Shown: piece by piece, positions 54,046 to 64,000 of the stretch
How positions within the stretch are numbered: position 1 is the first letter of the stretch
Layout of the letters: each line of letters starts with the position of its first letter
DNA from: Adiantum capillus-veneris
Lineage: Eukaryota > Streptophyta > Polypodiopsida > Polypodiales > Pteridaceae
Assembly (NCBI GenBank): GCA_014529385.2
Contig: CM043969.1
Location: 75,376,676-75,440,675 of the forward strand
Length of the DNA stretch: 64,000 bases
Reading direction: 5' to 3'
Position numbers and translations under genes: made by a program
The notes under the pieces: model-generated
The model's database searches: none
What the model saw: the letters and a program-made list of their open reading frames with translations, nothing else
Told to the model about the DNA's origin: nothing

Positions 54046-57000
54046 ACATCTCCTCTTGAGGTGTCGGGCTTCGCTCCCGGTATGGACTCTCATCACGCAA
54101 GAATGCCTTGATGCGTTGTTTACAGTTCAACAAGCTGCTTTCCGTAGGAAATTTGTCGTGTCTCATCTCTCACGATGTGATATGCTTTTGGGCATTAGAT
54201 GGTTTCGTGAGCATAACCCTCTCATTGATTGGGAGGACAACACTCTCACACTAAATGCCAAGAGTGACTCTCCCATGATCATTCGTGTTGAGGAGGATCT
54301 GCATTCTTTGCCTTTCATTTCTCATGTGCAAGTAAAGCGTGAATTACGACGAGGAGCACAAGCGGCATTCATCTATGCTACTCCAGTTACCCAGAGCATT
54401 CAAGCTCCAGACAGGTATTCAGCTTTGTTTACCAAGTTTAAGTATCTCTTTTTGCAGGATGATCTTCCACCCCGTCTCACACCCGAGCAGCCGGAGGACC
54501 ATCGCATCGACCTTACGGAGGGGGCACAGCCGGTCAGTAAGGCTCCCTACCGTTTGAAGAAGACACAAGAAGAAGAGTTAGAGCAGCAACTCACGGAGTT
54601 GATGGCTAGAGGATTCATACCTCCTAGTGTAAGTCCTTTTGCTGCTCCTATTTTGTTTGTTCGCAAAAAGGATGGTTCATCTCGTTTGTGTGTTGATTAC
54701 AGAGCATTGAACAAGATGACATTCAAGAACAAGTTTCAATGCCTCGCATTCACTGTATCCTTGATAGGCTCAATGGGGCAAAGGTCTTCAACAAGGTCGA
54801 TCTTAAAAGTGGATACCATCAGATAAGGATATTCAAAGGCGACATCTTCAAGACCACTTTTCACACAAAGCGAGGGCAATGGGAGTATGTGGTTATGCCT
54901 TTTGGATTGACAGGTGTCGTGGGTACATTTCATCGTCATGGTAGGCCGTTTCGGCGATATGGTTGGTGTATGTGTGTTCATCTTTCTTGATGATATTCTC
55001 ATTTTTTCTGCATCGTGAGAACAACATGAAAAGGATGTAGAAAGGGTATTGACCCGTTTGGATGAGTGTCAATTGTACATTGCAGCTAAGAAATCTGAGT
55101 TTTTTTTCACTGAAGTTACTTATCTTGGTTATGTCATTTATGCAGAAGGCGTCAAGCTAGACTCCGCGAAGGTGGAACAGGTACCCAAGACTGCATATGA
55201 TGTGTGTTCTTTTCTTGGTTTATGTTAGGCAAATAGTTCGCACATAGAGAATTTTGCACGCATTGCCGCACCTATGACTAATGTTTTGAAAGGGGTAAAG
55301 ACTTGCCGTCAGCGCGTGGATTTATCTGACGGAGCCACTGAGGCTTTCGTAGCTCTCAAGGTCGTGGTGACAGAAGCGCTGTATCTTATCCTTGCCTCTT
55401 GGAATGACCCCTTTGAGGTATGGACGGATGTGAGCAATGTCGCCATAGGCGCTGTGCTTCAACAGCATGGTCGTCCCGTAGCTTTCCTTAGTTGCAAGCT
55501 CAATAGCAGAAAAGAACTATTCAGTTTATGATAAAGAACTTTTGTCTGTCATTCACTCTCTTAAGCATTGGAAACATTTTCTTTATGGTAGAGAGTTTAC
55601 AATTCCCATAGATCACCAAGCCCTCAAGTGGCTCCAGTCTATGCCTAGTGCACATTGGAGTAATCGCCAAGCATGGTGGTCACAATTTTTTGAGCAATTT
55701 GGAGGTTTGATTGAGTATATGTCTGGAAAAGCTAACCCTGTTGCAGATGCGTTAAGTCGCAAAGAACAGATCCTAGCTCTTGAGTGAAGGTCTACGGTTT
55801 CTGTTCAGGGTGTGTCTTTCGGTTTCTCTTCAGGATGTGTCTTTAGACAGCATGAAGAACCAGTATGCGAATTCCGAGTTTGGTAAGCAATGGTTACAGG
55901 CTCTTGCTTCCCAAGGGCCAAGCAACTATCTCATTCGTGATGGTTTGTTGTATTTTCATCAACGTCTATGTGTATTGCCCTCTCTCAGGACAACCATACT
56001 GCATGTTGCACATGACTCTCTCACAGGTGGGCACAGGGGAATGAACACCACTTTGGAAAAAATAGAAAGATTTTTTTATTGGCCTAAAATGCGAAAAGAT
56101 GTGTTTCGTTATATCACACAGTGCACTATATGTCAAAAGGTAAAAGCTCCTCGGGGTAAGCAGCAAGGCCTCTTGCTTTCCCTGCCTATTCCTGATGGAC
56201 CTTTTCAAGATATTTCCATGGATTTTGTGACTAACCTTCCACCTAGTTTGCATTCAAGGAACACTCAATGTTTGACAATTGTTGATCGTTTCAGCAAGTT
56301 TTGCATGTTAATTCCTTGTAAGGCCACAGTCACCGCACAAGATGTAGCATGGTTGTTCATCAAGCATTGATACCCCCTCTCTGGTTTGCCAAAATCGATT
56401 GTTTCAGATAGGGATGTTAAGTTCACGTCCAATTTTTGGCTCGCACTCTTTGAAAATTTTGGCACTAAGTTGAACTTTTCATTGGCTTTTCATCCACAGT
56501 CAGATGGTCAGACAAAGATATTACAATCAATTGGCTTTTGATGTTTTAAAGTCATATGTGCATGATCAACAGTCTCATTGGGAGCTCTATCTCCCATTGG
56601 TTCAGGCTATTTTGAATGACTCTTTTTCCTCTGCCATTGGTCGAACTCCGTATGAGACAGCTTTTGGCCGTCCGTTCCAGTCATTTTTGACTCGTTCGTC
56701 AGTCAAATGCCTGATGCCAATGCTGAAAGTCAGTCGTTGGATGAGATTTCTGAGAGTGTAAAGCTTCGGCTAAGCAAGACTCAGGAATCTTACTCACGGT
56801 ATGCTAATAAGCATCGTTGGGACGTTTCGATCAAGGAAGGGGATTGGGTGTATTTAAGAATCATGAAGCAACATCTTAAGCAAGTTGGAAAGAAGTGTCC
56901 AAAGTTGTCTTTTCGAATGTATGGTCCATTTTCCTATCATTAAAAAGATAAATGAGGTTTCAATGAAATTGCAATTGCTTAACTCATGGTCAATGCACAA

Positions 57001-57184
57001 CGTTTTCCATGTTTCTTGGTTGAAAGTGTTTCAAGGAACACCTCCAAAGGACATTTCGGAAAAAGAAGAACCGGAGATCATCGATGAAGCTGAAGTCATG
57101 GAGCCGGAGCAAGTGTTGATGTATCGGTTTCGCCATGGTTCAAAGAAGCAAGTGAGACAGTACTTACTGAAGTTTAAGGATTGA
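54046..57184 (+). pseudogene. Element I pol (RT, RNase H, integrase, chromodomain)
   Basis: [58 protein letters not shown] (54056-54826), then in another frame [13 protein letters not shown] and MPFGLTGV, and FLDDILIFS near 54987. RNase H: PFEVWTDVSNVAIGAVLQQH (55410-55470) and TIPIDHQALKWLQS. Integrase: HDSLTGGHRGMNTTLEKIER, CTICQKVKAPRGKQQG, DISMDFVTNLPPS (Asp 1), [12 protein letters not shown] (Asp 2), and [10 protein letters not shown] where the catalytic Glu of DGQTE is Lys. C-terminus: INEVSMKLQLLNSWSMHNVF and EPEQVLMYRFRHGSKKQVRQ, then YLLKFKD...MWMDKEFF, a chromodomain-like end. At least six frameshifts. Confidence 0.88.
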
Positions 57185-57290
57185 GAAACCCACGAAGCAA
57201 TGTGGATGGATAAAGAGTTTTTCAAAGATTATCCCGAAATGTTGGCAACCTACAAGGAAGCCACGCAGATCGGTACCAGTACCTCACTTT

Positions 57291-57303
57291 AAAAAGGAGG
57301 GGA
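57291..57303 (+). promoter_or_regulatory. Polypurine tract of element I
   Basis: AAAAAGGAGGGGA directly before TGTCACG. Confidence 0.85.
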
Positions 57304-58495
57304 TGTCACGTGCACATCTAACCCTATGTGCATGTGGACAAGCTACTTCATGACAAGGGTTCAGTCAATCTAGCCTAGGAAGTGTTATGGCACCTTTATG
57401 AGTCTGTTCACAGACCGTGCATGTCCAGACACTTAGAGTAGATGCATATCCTCTGGTTGCACACAACATGATCATCAGCATTACTATCACATTCCATCAA
57501 GAGCATTTTACAGTGCAAAAGACCTATTTTTTCTATTTTAGCCAATTTTTTACTTATTTTTAATAAAAGTGACTTTTGTTGGGAAACTGAGTAGGGCAAT
57601 TTTGATAAGCAAGTATATAAGAAAACTAGCGCTAGCAATATCTGGCAGAAGAGGCAGTAGACCAAGTGCACCTTCTCAGCAAGAACAGCAAGAAGACCTA
57701 GCATTTTCAAGCTACCAAGACCAGCCAGCGTTTCCTCAGCATTGCAGATCAGCCAACGTTTTGCATTTGCAGATCGAACCTAGCGACAGCTGGACAGAGC
57801 AAGAGCCCTAGCGTTTTTGTTGCAGACCTCAGAACAAGCCTAGCGTTTTTGGACAGCATTTTCAGCCTAGCGGTTTTGCAATTTTCTGGTGTCTTCACCT
57901 TCTCTACATCAGCCTTTTCAGTTTTCAGCGTGAAGACTCCGCACCGCAGCCCCCAAACTTCGCAGATCTCACCTTCCCACAGCAGATCCTCGCCGCATGG
58001 TTAGATCAGCCGAAGTTTGCAGATTCAACCCAGAAAACGCAGATTTCAGCATCTACATTTTCAGCGCGTCATCGTCGCATCGTCATCGTCGCCGTCGTTA
58101 CCAACATAGGGTCAGAATTCAGCAGATAAAGATTGCAGATTTCAGCCCTAAGCATTTCAGATTTCAGCCCGTCTCGTCGTCGTCCTCATCGTCCTCGACA
58201 TCGTCGGCAAGTCCATTGCATTGTAGAGATTTGTGCAATCAATAGTAGACCGCTCTCTCCATAGAGAGTGGGGCCTTCGGAGGAGGTTTTGACAACATTC
58301 TGGTGTCGTATTCTTCTCTCTCTATCTCTCAGTCTCAGTACCTTCATTCACAGTGTTTGCCACTTTGTTTGTGATCATTTGCACTCTCACTAAAGAAACG
58401 GAAGGCTCTCCCTTCCGTAAGTAAAGGAACCTTGAGCACACTTCGGAGCACTCATCTTGAGCAAAGTTCAACATTCACTTCCACTGCACCTTACA
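57304..58495 (+). repeat. 3' LTR of element I
   Basis: 1192 bp, very similar to 50807-52037, with small deletions in the repeat-rich leader. Confidence 0.9.
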
Positions 58496-59751
58496 TAGAT
58501 TCCTTTACTTTCTCATCAAGGATGGTGGGTGTACTTCGATCCCCTTTCTGAAGTCCCAACTGTTACTTACTCTAGTCTTTAGCATCGCTGAGACTAGCCA
58601 TGATGGACGTCAAATCAGACTTGATTTTCACGGTGAGGTTTCACCTAATCAGGATTCAGCACTTGACTGCCTGTTTGAGTGCTTTCCACAGGAGATCATG
58701 TGTCAGCCCTGTTTTCACTATTGAGGAGGCTCCACTTTGGAGACTATGGATTTGGCAAGGCAAGCCCTTTGTTCAGTTGGATTGGAATCCTGGAGAGTGG
58801 CATTGGCCTTCATTGAGCGATGATGAAGAGCCCTTCTATTCTTTTTTGAGTACGTAGTCTCCGTTGGGAGGAGGCTTCTTTTGCGAACCCGGCATCCATC
58901 TCACTGTCCACGCCGATCAGAGGTGGCAGGATCAGTGTATCCTCCTAGCTTTCCAACGACAATTTTGGTCATGCATCTGGACCCTCTAGATCAACCGCAG
59001 GATATATTTTTTCATGTGGATGATAGCACTTGCTAGATTGCCTGTAGGCTTCTTGGTCGGCGGTCACTAGTCATGATCCAACTTGTCAGAGATTGACTTT
59101 GGAGCCTGAGTCTTTAAAGCATTGTTTTTGGGTTTGTTCATATGCATAGCTAGTGTGGATGGCGGTTTGTTGTTTGTTAATTAGAGTGGGCATCCAAGAT
59201 AGTTTGTGACATAGGGAGCAGTTACATGGCTTTTGCAATTTCCAAGGTCACACACCTTTTTTCAAGGCTTGCCATCAGATCGGGTCTTCCTGCTTACTCC
59301 TTGAAGATATAGACACCACACTCTACAGATGATCCTAGATGCAGGTCACGAGTTGGATTTCTGACAGCGAGACACAGTTTTCACCACGATATGCAGCATC
59401 ATGCTTTGGACCATGTAAAAGGCTCGATGTGCCCACATTCTGGGCTATCAGTCCTCCCCTACGTCCACCATTTTGACAGCCATTTGGACAAAGGTTTTGC
59501 ATTCTCTTCGCAATCAATGGGATTCTTCAGTCGGCTCCTGGGATCTTGCGGTAGATGCTTGATTCTACGAGGCTAAATGCTGGAATGCAAAAATGCTAGG
59601 GATTCTGGTTGTGATCTGCAATGGCGACTAGGCTATGGGCTGATCTGCTGTCGCCGATATCGACGATGGCTGAAAATTGAAAAACGATGGCTGATCTGAG
59701 GGCTGGATCTGAAAACATTGGCTGATCTGATACGATGCGCTGAATTTTGAA
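58496..59751 (+). pseudogene. L1-type LINE ORF2 C-terminal remnant (RT zinc-binding region)
   Basis: Near 59083-59150 one frame gives CQRLTLEPESLKHCFWVCSYA, matching the zf-RVT pattern (E-S-L-x-H-C-F-x-x-C) that ends ORF2 of plant L1 LINEs. Several short open pieces in different frames surround it. 59620-59750 has repeats of ggctgatctga. Probably the continuation of the fragment at 50547. Confidence 0.6.
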
Positions 59752-60048
59752 TGTCACGTGCGCACTTCACTTGCACTACGCGGACATGCTTCTACTACAC
59801 TTTAGCACGAGTCATTAGCTTAGGACTAAGCTTGGCACCTTTGTGAGCCTCTAGCCTGCAGGACATGCATGCCCAGGCCGGTCATAGTTGCATACCCTCT
59901 CTTGCAGAGTTCAGTCATTCCAGCATGTAGATAATTTGCCGCGTGTGAACCACCTCTTATCGTGCTATTTTTAATGAGTGATTTTCAGCCATATTTTCCC
60001 TTGGTCGTGGGGATGCATTTAGGACTGCTCGACCAAGCCTTTGCCTCC

Positions 60049-60057
60049 TATATAAGG
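60049..60057 (+). promoter_or_regulatory. Candidate TATA box of element H
   Basis: TATATAAGG, about 300 bp into the LTR, as in element I; the 3' LTR has gatataagg near 62003. Confidence 0.6.
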
Positions 60058-60309
60058 AGTCTTTGGGTGTTGGGATTCGGCAAAAGAAGGGGCAGCAACA
60101 GAAGAGCTGGCCGTCTCGGGAATGCAGACCAGCACCAGCGTTTTCAGCCCTAGATGACGTGCATTTTTAGCCCTTGAAGACCAGCGTTCTTCAGCCAGAA
60201 CAGCCAGCGTTTTCATCTTGGAAGTGCCAGCAGATTTCAGTCTTGGCCTCGTCATTGGTTGCAGTTCCTAGCCATCGACATTGCTAGCAGAACCGGCATT
60301 CAGCCTTAG

Positions 60310-60505
60310 CGTCGTCGTCGTCGACATAGACTCCATGAGTACCTCGTCGTCGACATCATTGTTGTCGACATAGACCATCAGTACCTCGTCGTCGACACCA
60401 TCGTCGGTGACATAGACACCATCAGTACCTCCTTGTCGTCGTCGTCGTTGTCGACATAGACCCCATTAGTACCTCGTCGTCGTCGACATAGAACCCATCA
60501 GTACC
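60310..60505 (+). repeat. Minisatellite in the LTR of element H
   Basis: About five units of 33-48 bp built on GACATAGAC.CCATCAGTAC followed by CTCGTCGTC. The 3' LTR (62295-62386) has fewer units before K3 interrupts. Confidence 0.85.
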
Positions 60506-60811
60506 CGTTGTACCCCTTAGTAGCATCAGTAGCATCAATACCCATTAGCATCAACATCTCAGCATTTAGACATTGTATCAGCATTGTGCAAGAATAAAGA
60601 AAGTACTTGCTCTGGCAACAGAGCAAGGGACCCTTGAGGGTTCGGGACCCGACATACCGTGTCTTCTCTCTCTCTTGTGTCTCTGTCTTTCATTCAATTC
60701 AATTTCATTCACTTCAGTTCACTTCTTTCACGTGAAGTAAAGTGTCCCTTAAGTTTATGCGGAGTATTAGATCCGAGCTAAATCCATAAACACTTCCCCT
60801 GCACTTGACAT

Positions 60812-61357
60812 TGGTATCAGAGCTATATGTGTGCTTTCACTTCGCGAACTCAAGGGAAGAACTACCAAGAACCCAAGAACCATCAAGAACAAGAACCCAA
60901 GATCCACCAAGAACCGAAAGAACCTCTCCTAGTTTTTTTTTCCTGGAAGAATTTTCGAGTCCCGATCATGGACTTATTAGCTTTCATCTTCATCGCCATG
61001 TCCTTGAAGGAAGATTGACATAGGATACACGATAACCCAGATCTTGAGTACCAAGATCTACTTGCTTCTTATGCAAATACGGAAGAAGTTGGAGAAAGGA
61101 TCCCTAACCCTCTTCACCTGACATTGGTATCAGAGCTCTGTGTGTGCTTCGGCTTCGCGAACTCAAGGGAAGAACTACCAAGAACCCAAGAACCATCAAG
61201 AACCAAGAACCCAAAGATCCACCAAGAACCTCATCGCCATGTCCTTGAAGGAAGATTGACATCGGATACACGATAACCTAGATCTTGAGTACTAGGATCT
61301 ACTTGCCTCTTATGCGGATATGGAAGGAGTTGGAGAAAGGATCCCTAACCCTCTTCT
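60812..61357 (+). repeat. Tandem duplication of the PBS and leader of element H
   Basis: PBS TGGTATCAGAGC at 60812-60823 and again at 61125-61136. The unit is 60803-61117 (315 bp) and 61118-61357 (about 240 bp, with a 70 bp internal deletion). Both contain ggaagaactaccaagaaccc and aaggatccctaaccctcttc. Confidence 0.88.
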
Positions 61358-61710
61358 GCACTCGCATTCGCATGTAGCCTGCATCCACTTCCGTGACAAG
61401 CAACCCTTGGAGATACCTCCGAGCACCCTTACCTTTCAGCTTCACCCGCAATGTTTTCACGATAGGACTATTCGAGTGGTAGTACTTGCTCGCAAGGCAA
61501 AGTCAACACCAAGGCTCGTATTCCGAGACAGTAGTACGGCTACCTAGCAAGTCGTATGGTAGGTGTTTACATCGCACCAGACATACACCCACAGTATCCA
61601 CCCGTTTGGAGGAGTTTTCATCAGTTTATGCATCCGCATGCATCAAAAGAACAGAAAAGTATCCAAGAATAGAAGTTCGGCAGTTGTGCCTCACCTTTAA
61701 CAGGAGAGGA
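61358..61710 (+). other. Remaining internal region of element H
   Basis: A 75-codon open frame (61320-61547) covers part of it but has no motif that I know. Ends in the purine tract. Confidence 0.4.
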
Positions 61711-62386
61711 TGTCACGTGCGCACTTCACTTGCGCTACGTGGACATGCTTTTGCTACAGTCTAGCATAAGTCATTAGCTTAGGACAGCCTTGCACCTTTG
61801 TGAGCCTCTAGCAAGACATGCATGCCCACGCCGGTCATAGTTGCATACCCTATCTTGCAGAGTTCAATCATTCCAGCATGTAGGTAATTTGCCACGTGTG
61901 AACTACCTCTTACCATGATATCTTTAATAAGTGATTTTCAGTCATGTTGTCTCTTGGTCGTAGGATTGCATTTAGGACTGTTGGGCCCAGTCTTTGCATC
62001 CGATATAAGGAGCCTTTGGGCGCTAGGATTCGGCAAAAGAAGGGACAACAGCAGAAGAGCCTGCCGACATGCGAACACATGCCAGCACCAGCGTTTTCAG
62101 CCCCTTTTCTCCATCAGCGTTTTCAGCCCTGGACGACCAACGTTTTCAGCCCTTGAAGACCAACGTTTTTCAGCCAGAACAGCCAGCGTTTTCATCTTGG
62201 AAGCGCCAACAAATGTCAGCCCTATCTTCGTCATTGGTTGCAGTTCCTAGCCATGGACATTGCTAGCAATACAGGCATTCAGCCTTAGCATCATCGTCAT
62301 CGACATAGACTCCATCAGTACCTCGTCGTCAACATAGACCCATCAATACCTCGTCGTCGACATCATCGTCGTCAACATAGACCCCA
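61711..62386 (+). repeat. 3' LTR of element H (truncated by K3)
   Basis: Starts TGTCACGTGCGCACTTCACT, matches LTR 1 and stops within the minisatellite at 62386. Confidence 0.85.
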
Positions 62387-63863
62387 TGTCACCAGCGTGT
62401 GACTACTATCTATCCTTTTTGTTGATTTCTTTCTTATTATCTATTTACTTTCACTTTTTGGAAACACCCCTCGGGAAATCTAACTGCCCTGCATTGCATA
62501 GCTAGTGTGGAACTGTCCAAAGGGAGTCCAGGCCTGAGGGCAAGAGAGCACTAAGGTTGGACAAAGACTATGGTTAGCCAAAGTGGGGTCATTGACTAGC
62601 CAAAGTGGAATCCTTTGCTACAGAGGCTACATTTCAGTTCTGGATGTGGCCGAAGTGTACAAAGAGGGTCGGATGACCTAGAAAGATACAATGACAGCAT
62701 CTCCTAAAATTTAGGGAACTGCTATTTTGGGACCTGAAAATGTGTTGACGTCATTATCTCCGGAATGACAAGGGGAACATTTTCTTACTCTGCCGTGAAG
62801 TCAACTAGGCAACCTGTTGGGATATTTTTAGACGGCAACCCCGAAACGGGAAAATGCTTGTAAATGTGCCAAGTGGCACCTTCTGGTGCACTTGCCTCAT
62901 GCAACAAGAAGTGGCGCTGAATTTAGGAGGGGGAGAGCCTCATTTTCAGATTTGTCACAGGTTAAGAGCTATGGAGTGCTTGCTTTCCCTCTTATGCACA
63001 GTGCGGTGCCAGGAGTGATGCCCTGCACACTACGCACTTCCCTCTCTCTCCCCTTTGGCAGTATGTTATGCCCCTCTAGTGGGCTCTTCATTTGACCAAT
63101 GTACAGTTGTGTGGGTTCATGCGTGATTGCCGAGGCAAGAGCCTCTTGTACAGATACTGGATTAGCTAGCGGCTAATCCCCCCGCAGGTACAGGTGAATT
63201 CGGAGAGGTTTCACGCCAGAAATCTCGTCCGATTCAAAGGACAAGTAGCCCTACAGGTGCGGGAGCTCGAGGACTTGCTACGGATGCGACCGGCACGCGA
63301 AACGGAGCCCAAAGCAGTAAATTACAGCCTGCTGTGTATTTTTGCAGGTTTAGGGTTTTGGCCCTAAACGGACCCTAATACCCCCAGGAGGTTCGGGGAC
63401 GCAAGGGGACCGCTGCACAGGCGATGTGGCGCATTTTCGGGGCCGAAAACAGAGAATTCAGCGTGCTGCAGATTCTCGCCAGGTTTTGCAAAGTGCCCGT
63501 ATGCGTCGGGAAAGTCATTCAATGCGTGGGAATACTGACTGTGAAGTGTCCTAGTCCAGTTATGCTGCCGAAATCGGGCTGGAACAGTGGAAATTCAGCC
63601 GAGTTTGTGCGGGGCAGCTTGTAGGGAACCACAGCGTTTATTTCCTCTTTTGAACAATAAAGAAATACCGAAAGGGGCGCCTAACTTAGGGGCCAATCTG
63701 GTGTCCGTCTACTCATACAGGTGCAATCTAGCAGCCTGTATCCCTCTCCCCTTTGTTGTGTCTTGAAAGTACAGGTAAAATAGACGACTAATAATGGGTG
63801 AAAGCTAAATCAAGGTTTAAAGTAAAGTCTACCGCCCTTTTTGGATTGAACAGGCCGGTTACA
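62387..63863 (+). mobile_element. LTR K3 (K family), probably the 5' LTR of an element leaving the window
   Basis: 1477 bp, in line with K1 (1426) and K2 (1459). It starts TGTCACCAGCGTG and ends AGGCCGGTTACA. The R block is AATAAAGAAATACCGAAAGG at 63655-63674, then GGCGCC and GGGGCCAAT. The left flank is CCCCA in element H's LTR. The right side (from 63864) does not continue element H, so this is not a simple solo LTR. Confidence 0.82.
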
Positions 63864-64000
63864 TGGTTCCATCGACAGGATTAAATCACTTTTTCCCATA
63901 GAAGTGAGCCTTGGGCAGTTTTGGGCTTGAAGACACAGGGGATCATAGACCAGACACAGGGAATTGCAATTATGGCTGACAGACCAGATGATGTGACTGA
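63864..64000 (+). other. Possible internal start of a K element
   Basis: TGGTTCCATCGACAGG directly follows the LTR. It begins TGG as any PBS must, but it is not the initiator-Met type; I cannot name the tRNA. The rest is non-coding to the window end. Confidence 0.4.

Larger units (their letters stand above)
50807..58495 (+). mobile_element. Element I: Ty3/gypsy chromovirus
   Basis: LTRs 50807-52037 (1231 bp) and 57304-58495 (1192 bp), both TGTCACGTGCACATC...CCTTACA. PBS, gag, protease, RT, RNase H, integrase, chromodomain-like end and purine tract are all present in the standard order. The flanks AATAC and TAGAT do not match, so the element may be a recombinant or its flank is altered. The gag frame has only two stops, but pol has many frameshifts and the integrase lacks its catalytic Glu. 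Confidence 0.9.
59752..60810 (+). repeat. 5' LTR of element H
   Basis: TATATAAGG at 60049-60057; GCGTTTTCAGCC-type repeats at 60137-60215; a minisatellite at 60310-60505; AATAAAG at 60594 followed by a hairpin with arms CTTGCTCTG and CAGAGCAAG, then GGGACCCTTGAGGG. Confidence 0.85.
59752..62386 (+). mobile_element. Element H: small non-autonomous LTR element
   Basis: LTR 1 at 59752-60810 (1059 bp, TGTCACGTGCGCACTT...CTTGACA), PBS at 60812, 900 bp internal, purine tract CAGGAGAGGA (61701-61710), and LTR 2 from 61711, cut at 62386 by LTR K3. The internal part has no gag or pol motif. The LTR start, PBS and A-rich leader (repeated CAAGAACC) resemble element I, so I infer that it used the proteins of an I-like element. 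Confidence 0.82.

Overview
The window is a TE-dense stretch of a land-plant nuclear genome. Evidence: Ty3/gypsy chromoviruses and a Tat/Athila-like Ty3 element, a Copia gag, plant L1-type LINEs, tRNA-iMet primer-binding sites (TGGTATCAGAGC), AAACCCTAA (telobox) motifs, and a broken copy of a plant RABA/RAB11-type GTPase. A seed-free plant (fern or lycophyte) is my guess from the mix, but the sequence alone does not settle it. I see no intact host gene, RNA gene or CRISPR array. Almost every base that can be assigned belongs to a transposable element (TE), mostly decayed.

Layout. 1-1070: 3' part of a LINE (minus). 1.85-3.3 kb: L1-type LINE ORF1 remnant (plus). 3.4-3.9 kb: LTR-like piece. 4.47-9.26 kb: near-complete LINE (minus) with ORF1p-like, endonuclease and RT regions and a pentamer-repeat tail. 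9.63-21.22 kb: 3' end of a chromovirus whose LTR was hit by a second member of its own family (element B, 10455-21204, target duplication GAGTG). Element B carries a 4.28 kb DNA-transposon-like insert with a RAB pseudogene. 21.2-26.8 kb: an L1 LINE (minus) cut by two opposite-facing solo LTRs (K1, K2). 26.8-29.9 kb: a non-autonomous LTR element (E) with a solo LTR inside it.

30.06-50.55 kb is one minus-strand chromovirus (C/F) split by nested insertions: a solo LTR (30813-32773); a gag-only Copia element J (34177-46679, target duplication GCACC); inside J's 5' LTR, a Tat/Athila-like Ty3 element G; and inside G's integrase, another solo LTR (40276-41779, target duplication CTGAA). 50.8-58.5 kb is chromovirus I inside an L1-like LINE. 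59.75-62.39 kb is a small coding-poor LTR element H, probably parasitic on I-like elements. 62387-63863 is a K-family LTR, perhaps the 5' LTR of an element running off the right edge.

The window works as a stratigraphic record rather than an operon-like system: target duplications give the order of insertion. The most unusual items are the gene-carrying insert with an 8/9-bp target duplication, the gag-only Copia element, and a shared G-rich or hairpin block just downstream of the poly(A) signal in several otherwise unrelated LTR families. All protein assignments come from motif recognition by eye; no database search was run.
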